Positions 40,984-48,734 of a stretch of DNA of 56,665 nucleotides are shown here, piece by piece. The notes beneath the pieces are model-generated. The model was not told the origin of the DNA and did no database searches. It saw nothing but the letters and a program-made list of their open reading frames with translations. Source of the DNA: Mesorhizobium sp. Root552 (lineage in GTDB: Bacteria > Pseudomonadota > Alphaproteobacteria > Rhizobiales > Rhizobiaceae); NCBI RefSeq assembly GCF_001427285.1, contig NZ_LMFV01000006.1:39274-95938 (forward strand). Reading direction: 5' to 3'. Within the stretch, counting starts at the first letter, position 1. The number at the start of each line of letters is the position of its first letter. Both the position numbers and the translations under genes were made by a program.

Positions 40984-41283
40984 TCTTCGAATGAGAGTCG
41001 CGCGCAAGTTTCAAGATTTCTGCCAGCCTTGAGGCCGACCGCCGTGAGTGCCTGATCAATCAGAAACACGGCAAAGACATATCTTCCTGCGCCTTGCCGC
41101 TGGACAATCCTACTCAATAAGCTCGAATTTTCAGACTGTTACGGCATCGCTCGGCGAAGTGATCGCTTCTATCCTGCAAACGTGCCGATCTCCCAGTGAG
41201 GCCGATCCGGCTCAAGAATCGAAGCATTCAGCGGGTTTGCGAATGGCCGAAGACATCAAGCACTTGACGTCGATTTTTCATTA

Positions 41284-41296
41284 TGCAAAATTCGCA
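41284..41296 (+). promoter_or_regulatory. Possible LysR box (T-N11-A) upstream of the LysR gene
   Basis: TGCAAAATTCGCA has the T-N11-A form with TGC/GCA dyad ends and lies 36 bp upstream of the LysR start. A TTGACG that could serve as -35 lies at about 41264. The remaining part of the 349-bp gap from 40984 to 41332 shows no gene or strong structure. Such motifs are short and easily found by chance. Confidence 0.35.
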
Positions 41297-41332
41297 ACAT
41301 AGATAGTGTATCATGCAGTTTTCGAGGGAAGC

Positions 41333-42292
41333 GTGGATCTGAACGGGCTGGAAGCCTATCTTGCGGTCAGCGATCTCGGCAGCGTAACCGCTGCCGCGAA
41401 GAGCTTGAATCGATCGCAATCCAGCGTTAGCCGCCTGATCCAGGAGCTGGAGCGCGATCTTGGCTATGCGTTGTTCGAGCGTTCCGGCCCCCGACTGCTT
41501 CCGACCTCGCAGGGTATGTTGCTGCTCGAGGATGCCGAGCGGGCGCTGGGCAGCATCAGGCAGATCCGTCGCCGGGCCGAACACATCGCGCGCGGCCAGC
41601 AGCGGCCGTTGAGCGTCGGCGCCATATCGGCTCTCGGTATCGGCTTGCTGCCGAAGGCATGGGCGCTTTGCGCAGACGATCTCGGCTGCGGTCTGGAAGT
41701 CCGCACGACATTACCTGGGGAAGTCCGGCATTCGGTCATCGATCGGCAGGTCGACATTGGTGCCACGAGCTTGCCGCTCGATCACCGCGACATGGATATC
41801 CACTGGATCGGCAGCGCTTCCTGCGTTCTCGCCATGCCGGCTGATGATCCATTGAGCGCAGGCAAGGGCCCTGTCCGGCTCTCAGAGCTTGCCGGACGGA
41901 AATTCGTCGGCATGGCCGAAGACTTTCGTGGCCTTCCGGCGCGCATAAGGAATGTGCTTCGGCAACAGGACGTTCCAGTCGAGACCGTCATCCAGACCAG
42001 TTCCAGCATGAACTTGCTCGGTTTCATCCGGCAAGGAGCCGGCCTCAGTATCATGGAGCCGGTGACGATTGCCGGCGTGGAAATGGAGGGCGTGGTGACG
42101 CGCCCCCTGGAAACCGCGATCCCGTTCTATTTCGGCGTCATCACGCTGGCGTCGGCGCCGCCGAACGAGGCCGGCCAGACATTCATTCGCGCAATTGCCT
42201 CGGCAGCGGCATCGCTGCTGCCGGATTTCAAGCTTCTTCAGCCTGATCAGCACGAAAAGCTGCTTCTCGAACTCGATGGTCTCGGGGAGTAG
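41333..42292 (+). CDS. LysR-family transcriptional regulator of the HyuAB cluster
   Basis: About 319 residues. The winged HTH lies at the N-terminus (DLNGLEAYLAVSDLGSVTAAAKSLNRSQSSVSRLIQELERDL), and the effector-binding domain runs from about residue 90. The GTG start at 41333 is preferred because AGGGA lies a few bases upstream and the HTH then begins at the usual distance; an ATG at 41306 would add nine residues. It is the first gene of a plus-strand run that continues with an ABC importer and catabolic enzymes, 60 bp from the binding-protein gene, so it probably controls that run. The effector is unknown. Confidence 0.88.
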   Translation: MDLNGLEAYLAVSDLGSVTAAAKSLNRSQSSVSRLIQELERDLGYALFERSGPRLLPTSQGMLLLEDAERALGSIRQIRRRAEHIARGQQRPLSVGAISALGIGLLPKAWALCADDLGCGLEVRTTLPGEVRHSVIDRQVDIGATSLPLDHRDMDIHWIGSASCVLAMPADDPLSAGKGPVRLSELAGRKFVGMAEDFRGLPARIRNVLRQQDVPVETVIQTSSSMNLLGFIRQGAGLSIMEPVTIAGVEMEGVVTRPLETAIPFYFGVITLASAPPNEAGQTFIRAIASAAASLLPDFKLLQPDQHEKLLLELDGLGE

Positions 42293-42352
42293 CCAAAAGC
42301 GTCGCTGATATCCCGCATAACTCTTGTCGCAGCAAACAACAAAAAGAGGGGA

Positions 42353-43963
42353 ATGATGACACACTCGAAATTTTCCAGACGTACCGTTCTGCTTGGAACG
42401 ACTATCCTCGGCGTCGGCCTATTGGCGCCTTCCCTGGCGATTGCCCAGCAGGAGCCTCGCCGCGGAGGGACGATGACCGTCCATCTCAACGCCGAACAGC
42501 GCATCCTCAACCCGGCCGTCCGCGCCGGAACCGGCGTCTACATCGTCGGCAGCAAGATCGTCGAACCTCTGGTCGACCTCGGAGCCGATGGAGAGATCGT
42601 CCCGGTTCTGGCAACCTCTTGGGAAAGCTCTGCCGACGGGCTGTCCATTACCTTCAAGCTTCGTGAAGGCGTGAAATGGCACGACGGCAAGCCGTTTACC
42701 TCGGCAGACGTGCAGTTTAGCGCCATGGAGCTGTGGAAGAAGGTTCTCAACTACAGCGTCCAGTTGCAGCTCTATCTTGATGCCGTTGATACGCCTGATC
42801 CACAGACGGCGGTGTTCCGCTATTCGCGCCCGATGCCACTGGGACTGCTGCTCAGGGCTCTCTGCGACCTGGGTTATGTAGCTCCCCGCCATGTCTATGA
42901 GGGGACCAATGTTCTGGAGAACCCCGCGAACGTGGCGCCGATCGGAACGGGCCCGTTCAAGTTCGTCGAATATCAGCGCGGGCAGCACATCATTGCCGAG
43001 CGCAATCCCGAATACTGGCGTGAAGGTTTCCCGTATCTCGACAAGGTCGTCTGGCAGGTCATCACCAATCCGTCCACGGCCGCTGCTGCGGTCGAGGCGG
43101 AGCAGGTGCTCATCAGCCCGGACATCACCATGTCCCTGGCTGATATCAACCGTCTGTCGAAGGACGAGCGTTTCGAGGTTTCGAGCCGCGGCAACGAGGG
43201 CGCGTCGTTCAACAACGACGTCGAGTTCAATTTCCGTCGCAAGGAACTGTCGGACGTTCGTGTGCGTCGGGCCATCGTTCACGCCATCGACGTACAGTTC
43301 TTCATCGACAACTTCCTGTACGGCATGGGCGAGATCGGCGTCGGTCCGATCCCGACCTTCTCGAAGAATTTCTATACCGGAACGAAGAACCCTTACCCCT
43401 TCGACCGTGCCAAGGCGGAAGCGCTTCTGGATGAAGCGGGCTATCCCCGCGGCGCAGACGGAAAGCGCTTCGCAATCAACATCGTGCCAATCCCCGGCGC
43501 CGAAGACATGACGCTGTTTGCCACCTTCATGCAGCAGTCCTTGGCGGAGGTGGGTATCGACCTTGAGGTTGTGTCGCTCGACATCGCCGGCGCTTTGAAG
43601 CGCATCTACGACGACTGGGACTTCGATCTGGCGACCGGCTGGCATCGGTTCCGTGGTGATCCGGCCGTCTCGACAACGGTTTATTATCGGTCGGGCGCCA
43701 AGAAAGGCGTGCCTTGGAGCAACCAGTTTGGCTGGCAGTCCGATGAGGTGGACAATCTCATTGACTCAGCCGCATTCGAACTCGATCCGGCAAAGCGCAA
43801 GGAACTTTACGGGCGCCTGGTCGATCTGGTGAATGCCGATCTCCCCGTATGGATGGCCACCCAGCGCACCGCCGTTTCCACGACGAACCGAAAGGTTCAG
43901 AACCACCACAACAGCGCTCGATGGGATTTCGGCAGCTGGTACGACACTTGGGTCGCTGAATAA
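42353..43963 (+). CDS. Peptide/opine-type ABC transporter substrate-binding protein
   Basis: A 536-residue extracellular solute-binding protein of family 5 (DppA/OppA type). The N-terminus carries a twin-arginine-type signal (SRRTVLLGTTILGVGLLAPSLAIAQ, residues about 8-32), so Tat export is possible. The mature part has GGTMTVHLNAEQRILNPAV, LREGVKWHDGKPFTSADVQFS, IGTGPFKFVEYQRGQHI, NPEYWREGFPYLDKVV and VRRAIVHAIDVQFFIDNFL. It supplies the permeases at 50423 and 51402 although seven genes lie between. A strong hairpin follows its stop. Confidence 0.92.
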   Translation: MMTHSKFSRRTVLLGTTILGVGLLAPSLAIAQQEPRRGGTMTVHLNAEQRILNPAVRAGTGVYIVGSKIVEPLVDLGADGEIVPVLATSWESSADGLSITFKLREGVKWHDGKPFTSADVQFSAMELWKKVLNYSVQLQLYLDAVDTPDPQTAVFRYSRPMPLGLLLRALCDLGYVAPRHVYEGTNVLENPANVAPIGTGPFKFVEYQRGQHIIAERNPEYWREGFPYLDKVVWQVITNPSTAAAAVEAEQVLISPDITMSLADINRLSKDERFEVSSRGNEGASFNNDVEFNFRRKELSDVRVRRAIVHAIDVQFFIDNFLYGMGEIGVGPIPTFSKNFYTGTKNPYPFDRAKAEALLDEAGYPRGADGKRFAINIVPIPGAEDMTLFATFMQQSLAEVGIDLEVVSLDIAGALKRIYDDWDFDLATGWHRFRGDPAVSTTVYYRSGAKKGVPWSNQFGWQSDEVDNLIDSAAFELDPAKRKELYGRLVDLVNADLPVWMATQRTAVSTTNRKVQNHHNSARWDFGSWYDTWVAE

Positions 43964-43969
43964 CAAAGG

Positions 43970-44002
43970 TCGTTGCGGTGCCTCCAAAGGGCACCGCAAC
44001 GA
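43970..44002 (+). terminator. Intercistronic hairpin after the peptide-type binding-protein gene
   Basis: A perfect 13-bp inverted repeat, TCGTTGCGGTGCC and GGCACCGCAACGA, with a 7-base loop, 6 bp after the stop of the binding-protein gene and 21 bp before the next start. No T-run follows, so read-through into the flavoprotein gene is expected at a reduced level. Confidence 0.65.
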
Positions 44003-44023
44003 TGAACGACCAGGAAATCAAAA

Positions 44024-45475
44024 ATGCTGAATAGTGCTGCAACTGCCAGCCCGGGGCATGGGTTGGCGGCATTGGAACTTCGTGTCGCGGAAGACCTTAG
44101 AAATCTCAACTATCCGGCAAGGAGTTGGGTTCCCAATCGCGCGCCTGTCGACAACAAGCAAGTGCAGGACGTCGTTGTCATCGGCGCGGGCATGTGCGGC
44201 CTCGTCGCCGCTTTTGCACTCAGAATGGCCGGCATTTCCAGGTTTCGGATCATCGACCGCAATCCATCTGGTCTTGAAGGACCGTGGCTGACCTATGCCC
44301 GTATGGAAACGCTTCGCTCGCCCAAGGATCTGGTTGGTCCTGCCTGCGGTATTGGCTCGCTGACCTTCAGGGCCTGGTACGAGGCTTCCTTCGGGTTGCA
44401 GGCGTGGAGCGACCTCTACCGGATTCCCCGGTCGGTCTGGATGGACTATCTGGTCTGGTTCCGCGACGTTCTTGGCCTTCCGGTCGAGAATGGTTTCGAA
44501 GTCTCTTCGATAGGCCCCGGCGAGGGAAACCTGGTCGCGGTGGATTTCGCGGACGGCCGGCCTTCAATTCAGGCGCGCAAGGTTGTGCTGGCTACAGGGC
44601 GTGACGGCGTTGGCGGGCCTGCAATCCCGTCTTTCGTGGACGGGCTGCCGAAAGCCGTATGGGCCCACACGACGGAGATGATCGATTTTAGCGCCCTTGC
44701 CGGCAAGCGCGTTGTTGTGGTCGGTGTCGGTGCTTCGGCAATGGACAACGCCGCGACCGCACTCGAGTCCGGTGCCAGCGAGGTGCGCCTTCTCGCGCGC
44801 CGCCAGATCATGCCGTGCATCAACAAGCTGATGGGAATTGGCAGCTACGGGTTGAGCGCCGGATTTTCTGCGCTTGATGACAATTGGAAATGGCGAATTT
44901 CTGAATACGCGATGCGGCAGCAGACGCCCGCGCCCCGCAGTTCTGTTTTGCGGGTCAGCCGGCACAGCAACAGCTCATTCCATTTTGGTCAGGGCATCAA
45001 GCAGATCACGCTTCAAGGCCGGGAACTCGATATCCGCACTACGTCAGGTGCTTCAATTCAAGCCGATTTTCTGATCCTCGGAACAGGTTTCGAGGTCAAT
45101 CTCGATACCCGGCCGGAATTGAACAATATTGCTCGCAACGTTGCCCGTTGGCGCGATCGCTTTGAAGCCCCGAAAGGCATGGAAGCCGCGGATCTCTACC
45201 GCCATCCATATTTGAATTCCGACTTTTCATTCCGGGAGAAGACGCCGGATTCCGCGCCATGGGTTGGAAACATCTACTGCTTCAACCACGCCGCAGCGTT
45301 GAGCATGGGCAAACTGAGTAGCGATATTCCGGCCATCAGCGAGGGCGCGCAGTTGCTCGCCAAGTCGATATCCGAAGCATTCTACGTCGAAGATATCGAG
45401 CACCATTGGGGATTGCTCGAGAGTTATGAAGAGCCGGAGCTTTTCGGAGATGAATGGATTGGCTCCGAAATATAG
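44024..45475 (+). CDS. Flavin-containing monooxygenase-like FAD/NAD(P) protein
   Basis: A 483-residue flavoprotein. The FAD-binding motif is VVVIGAGMCGLVAAFALR (about residues 49-66). WLTYARMETLRSPK and RIPRSVWMDYLVWFRDVLGLP follow. The NADPH-binding motif is VVVVGVGASAMDNAATAL (about 227-244), and LILGTGFEVNLDTRPEL is the second ATG-type motif. It fits class B flavin monooxygenases in domain order, but the FxGxxxHxxxW fingerprint is not obvious (the region near WAHTTEMIDFSALAGK may stand for it). It could oxygenate an N- or C-centre of the imported compound or act as an oxidase. It is part of the importer-HyuAB run. Confidence 0.8.
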   Translation: MLNSAATASPGHGLAALELRVAEDLRNLNYPARSWVPNRAPVDNKQVQDVVVIGAGMCGLVAAFALRMAGISRFRIIDRNPSGLEGPWLTYARMETLRSPKDLVGPACGIGSLTFRAWYEASFGLQAWSDLYRIPRSVWMDYLVWFRDVLGLPVENGFEVSSIGPGEGNLVAVDFADGRPSIQARKVVLATGRDGVGGPAIPSFVDGLPKAVWAHTTEMIDFSALAGKRVVVVGVGASAMDNAATALESGASEVRLLARRQIMPCINKLMGIGSYGLSAGFSALDDNWKWRISEYAMRQQTPAPRSSVLRVSRHSNSSFHFGQGIKQITLQGRELDIRTTSGASIQADFLILGTGFEVNLDTRPELNNIARNVARWRDRFEAPKGMEAADLYRHPYLNSDFSFREKTPDSAPWVGNIYCFNHAAALSMGKLSSDIPAISEGAQLLAKSISEAFYVEDIEHHWGLLESYEEPELFGDEWIGSEI

Positions 45476-45512
45476 CCCCTGCAAATTCTGAGATATTCGG
45501 GAAAATGTATCA

Positions 45513-46004
45513 ATGCAGACCATATCGTTGGAAACCCTGATCGGGCGTCATGATAGCGTCGCCTCCGATCTGTTCGACAAGCGGCGTGAGATTATCGATC
45601 TGAGCGACGCGTGCCTGCACGCAGCAATCGCCCCGTCGGATCCCGGCGGCATTAGCCGTGGACTTCGCTGGGCGCTGGCTCTGCGGATGGCCAGGTTGCA
45701 CAGCATCGATGAACTGGTCGACGTTCTCGAAACGAGCGAACCGGAGCACGAGACCTCTGGTATTCTTGGTTCGATCGCCGTGGGCTGGGAAGCTACCGGT
45801 GCCGACGTACGTACGAGCGCCATCGTTGCTCACGCCGATATGTTGGCGAACGAGCCACGCTCCGCCACCAAACAGTGCATCGTCAAGCTTATCGAAGCCG
45901 GCGTGGAGCAGGCCGACATCGTCCGCCTGTCCGAGTTTGTCGGCGTGCTGAGCTACTACATGCGCGTCGTTGCCGGCGTGAAGCTGCTGACGGGGAGGGC
46001 GTGA
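45513..46004 (+). CDS. CMD-domain protein, Avi_7170-like
   Basis: A 163-residue helical protein of the carboxymuconolactone decarboxylase/AhpD fold superfamily, resembling the Avi_7170-type family (as I recall, TIGR04029). It lacks the CxxC pair of active AhpD proteins; only isolated cysteines are present. Notable segments are ALRMARLHSIDELVDVLE and AIVAHADMLANEPRSATKQCIVKLIEAG. It is paired with the next gene (one-base TGATG overlap), as is usual for this family, suggesting a heteromeric partner. The biochemical role is unknown. Confidence 0.65.
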   Translation: MQTISLETLIGRHDSVASDLFDKRREIIDLSDACLHAAIAPSDPGGISRGLRWALALRMARLHSIDELVDVLETSEPEHETSGILGSIAVGWEATGADVRTSAIVAHADMLANEPRSATKQCIVKLIEAGVEQADIVRLSEFVGVLSYYMRVVAGVKLLTGRA

Positions 46005-46585
46005 TGACCACTGTCGTCGAGCAATTCACCACGAAGATTCCATACTGGAATCCCTACATCGTTCCCGTCGATCTGGCGACCGCGTCGCAAGAGCAGAAGG
46101 AAGCGTTGAAGATCACGCCGTCAAATATGAAGGTTTCGGAATATGTGCTGGTTCTCGCGCATGATCCTGAAACGCTTGCCGTCCGTTCCCCGCTTTTCAA
46201 TGAAGTGATGTATGGCAAGGATGGCCTCGGCCGGGCTGAGCGCGAACTGGCGGCCCTCGGCGCTTCGATCTACAATGGCTGCGTCTATTGCACCGCGGTT
46301 CACTCGAGCCGCTATATCTCGCTGTCGAAGCGCCCGGAAGTCGTGGACGAGATATTCGCCAGCGGAATTGACGCCGAACTGGACGAGAATGCGTCTGCCC
46401 TTTTTGACCTCAGTGTAAAGCTTTCCAAGGCGCCGCCTGAAATCCCGGAAGGCTCGATCGGCGACCTCAGGGCGATGGGTTACTCGGACCTCGAGATTTT
46501 CGACCTGATCTTGTCGGCCGCGATGTTCGGCTGGGCGAACCGGCTGATGCATTCACTGGGCGAGCCGTTGATGTCGAAACCTTAG
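46004..46585 (+). CDS. AhpD-like peroxidase-related protein, Avi_7169-like
   Basis: A 193-residue AhpD/CMD-fold protein of the peroxidase-related type (resembling the Avi_7169 family, as I recall TIGR04030). It keeps the redox motif Cys93-Val-Tyr-Cys96 followed by His100, in RAERELAALGASIYNGCVYCTAVHSS, with the acidic residue upstream that activates the cysteine. It could reduce a peroxide or act in a thiol-redox step linked to the monooxygenase-like protein. The start at 46004 overlaps the preceding stop; the open frame before it belongs to a shadow of the upstream gene. Confidence 0.72.
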   Translation: MTTVVEQFTTKIPYWNPYIVPVDLATASQEQKEALKITPSNMKVSEYVLVLAHDPETLAVRSPLFNEVMYGKDGLGRAERELAALGASIYNGCVYCTAVHSSRYISLSKRPEVVDEIFASGIDAELDENASALFDLSVKLSKAPPEIPEGSIGDLRAMGYSDLEIFDLILSAAMFGWANRLMHSLGEPLMSKP

Positions 46586-46628
46586 CCCGCGGCAGAGCCA
46601 GGAAGGCATTCCATCGCGTGGCGGACAA

Positions 46629-46648
46629 GCCGCTCATCGTTGAGCGGC
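46629..46648 (+). terminator. Short hairpin upstream of hyuA
   Basis: GCCGCTCA and TGAGCGGC form a perfect 8-bp stem with a TCGT tetraloop in the 87-bp gap between the AhpD-like gene and hyuA. It is followed by GAGAAAGTGAAA and the start codon. It may be a processing site or weak attenuator; it has no T-run. Confidence 0.4.
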
Positions 46649-46672
46649 AGACGAACAAGTGAGAAAGTGAAA

Positions 46673-48733
46673 ATGAAACCATCTTCCATAGCGGTCTCAG
46701 TCGATGTCGGCGGCACTTTCACCGATATCGTCTACCTTTCCGGTGACAACAAACTGAATGTCCTGAAAGTGCCCACCAGCAGGCCGAGCCCTTCCGACGG
46801 CATGCGGCAGGGGCTGCTGGAGATCGCTGGTAACGACGAAGGCTTTCTCAAGCGGGTCGATCGCTTTGTTCATGGCACGACGGTTGCCACCAACGCCGTT
46901 CTGGAACGCAAGGGCTCGCCCACGGGGTTGCTGGTAACCGAAGGTTTCCGGGACGTGCTTGAGATCGGTCGGTCCTTTCGCCCGAACATGTACGACGTGT
47001 TTGTCGACAGCGGAACGCCGATTTTCCTCGCCGGGCGCTCCCGTCGTCTCGGCGTCAAGGAAAGGGTAGGTCCCAGGGGAGAAATCATCCAGGCTCTCGA
47101 CGAGGCCAGTGCCCGTGAAGCAATTCATCAACTCGTCGACGCCGGCGTCGAGGCGATCGCCGTGGCGTTCCTGTTTTCTTTCGTCAACCCCGAGCATGAA
47201 CTGAGGGTGGCGGAGCTTATCGCAGAGATCGCGCCGTCCATGCATGTGTCGTTGTCTCATCAGGTCGATCCGGCATTCCGCGAATTCGAGCGGACCTGCA
47301 TCACCGCGTTCGACGCCTATGTGAAACCAAAGCTCAGCCATTATCTGAAAACCGTGTCGGAAGATCTGGCCAGCGTCGGCGTTCCGGCAAGCCTGCAGGT
47401 GATGCAGTCGCGTGGCGGTCTGAGCAACGCCGGCACCGCTGTGCAACGGCCGGTGCGTCTCTTCCTTTCGGGACCGGCAGGCGGTGTTATGGGTGCACGC
47501 GGTTGCGGCGGCGTTGCCGGCGAGCATGATCTCATTACTTTCGACGTCGGCGGCACCTCCTGCGATATCGCGCTGATTCAGGATGGCCAGCCTTTGGTCA
47601 AGCCGACCAGTTCCATCGACGGATACATGGTCCGCGTTCCCATGGTTGATGTGAACGCAATTGGATCGGGCGGCGGAAGCATTGCCTGGCTCGATGTTGG
47701 TGGTGGTCTGCGCGTCGGCCCGCATTCGGCAGGCTCGGTTCCGGGGCCTGCTTGTTACGCCAAGGGCGGCGAAGAGGCGACGGTGACCGATGCCTCCGTC
47801 GTGCTGGGTTACATCAATCCGGACTATTTTGCTGCCGGTTCGCTCAAGCTCGATCCAAAACTTGCGCACAAGGCGGTAAAGGAAAAGATCGCGGACCCGC
47901 TCGGCATGTCTGTCGTTGAGGCAGCACTTGGCATTCATCGTGTGGTCAACGCGCAGATGTCGGAAGGCATTCGCCTGATTTCGGTAAAGCGTGGCATCGA
48001 TCCCCGCGATTTCACGCTTGTGCCTCTCGGCGGCGGCGGTGGCATGCATGCGACCGCGCTGGCGGACGATCTTGGCATGGATCGCATTCTTGTGCCCGTT
48101 TATCCGGGCGTTCTGGCCGCCTGCGGCTTGCTCGTATCGCCGGTCCAACATGAAGCTTCCGTCTCGTTCCAGAGCCGGATCGAAGACACGACGCTTGAAC
48201 AGATCGAGCAGAAGCTGGCTGGTCTGGTCGAACAGTGCCGCGAGTTGATGGCGCTCGAAAATGCCGCCTCCGATTTCGAGCTGAACTATTCGGCAGACAT
48301 CTGCTTCGTGGGGCAGTCCCATACGCTTGCCATCCCGCTCGACCTTGAGGCGCTGCGCGCCGACGGCGGTAGCCTGCGCTCGCTGAGCGAAGCATTCGTT
48401 CAGGAACACCGCCGCATCTACGGCCACGGCGAGCCGGGTCCGACCCGGATCGTCAATCTCGGCGCCGTGGCATCTGTTTCCCCGCCTTGGTCCTTCGACA
48501 AGGTCTCCTATGAGACGGTCGCGGCAACGCGTGGCGGAACCTTCCGGGAAGCAATCTTCAACCTTGAGGCCGGGCCGGTAAAGGCAAAGGTGGTCGAGCG
48601 CCATTCGCTGGCTGTCGGCGACGTGGTCGTGGGGCCTGCTATTCTGGAACAGAGCGATACCACGACACTGGTAAGCCCAGGCTGGACTGCGACGGTCATC
48701 ACCGGCGGTAACATCATGATGGAGCGGAACTGA
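46673..48733 (+). CDS. hyuA: Hydantoinase/oxoprolinase subunit A
   Basis: A 686-residue ATP-dependent cyclic amidase subunit with an ASKHA nucleotide-binding fold. The N-terminal phosphate-1 motif is VSVDVGGTFTDIV (residues about 7-19). GTTVATNAVLERKGSPTGLLVTEGF follows, and the second nucleotide region is ITFDVGGTSCDIALI with SGPAGGVMGA just before it. It pairs with HyuB to hydrolyse a lactam or hydantoin-like ring with ATP (5-oxoprolinase, N-methylhydantoinase, 2-pyrrolidinone hydrolase are family members). The ATG at 46673 gives MKPSSIAVSVDVGGTFT; an ATG at 46640 falls in the hairpin. Confidence 0.93.
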   Translation: MKPSSIAVSVDVGGTFTDIVYLSGDNKLNVLKVPTSRPSPSDGMRQGLLEIAGNDEGFLKRVDRFVHGTTVATNAVLERKGSPTGLLVTEGFRDVLEIGRSFRPNMYDVFVDSGTPIFLAGRSRRLGVKERVGPRGEIIQALDEASAREAIHQLVDAGVEAIAVAFLFSFVNPEHELRVAELIAEIAPSMHVSLSHQVDPAFREFERTCITAFDAYVKPKLSHYLKTVSEDLASVGVPASLQVMQSRGGLSNAGTAVQRPVRLFLSGPAGGVMGARGCGGVAGEHDLITFDVGGTSCDIALIQDGQPLVKPTSSIDGYMVRVPMVDVNAIGSGGGSIAWLDVGGGLRVGPHSAGSVPGPACYAKGGEEATVTDASVVLGYINPDYFAAGSLKLDPKLAHKAVKEKIADPLGMSVVEAALGIHRVVNAQMSEGIRLISVKRGIDPRDFTLVPLGGGGGMHATALADDLGMDRILVPVYPGVLAACGLLVSPVQHEASVSFQSRIEDTTLEQIEQKLAGLVEQCRELMALENAASDFELNYSADICFVGQSHTLAIPLDLEALRADGGSLRSLSEAFVQEHRRIYGHGEPGPTRIVNLGAVASVSPPWSFDKVSYETVAATRGGTFREAIFNLEAGPVKAKVVERHSLAVGDVVVGPAILEQSDTTTLVSPGWTATVITGGNIMMERN

Positions 48734-48734
48734 C

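Noticed and set aside
42419..43645. A 408-codon minus-strand frame opposite the family-5 binding-protein gene
   Set aside because: It is antisense to a well-supported gene, with no motif and no plausible start context.
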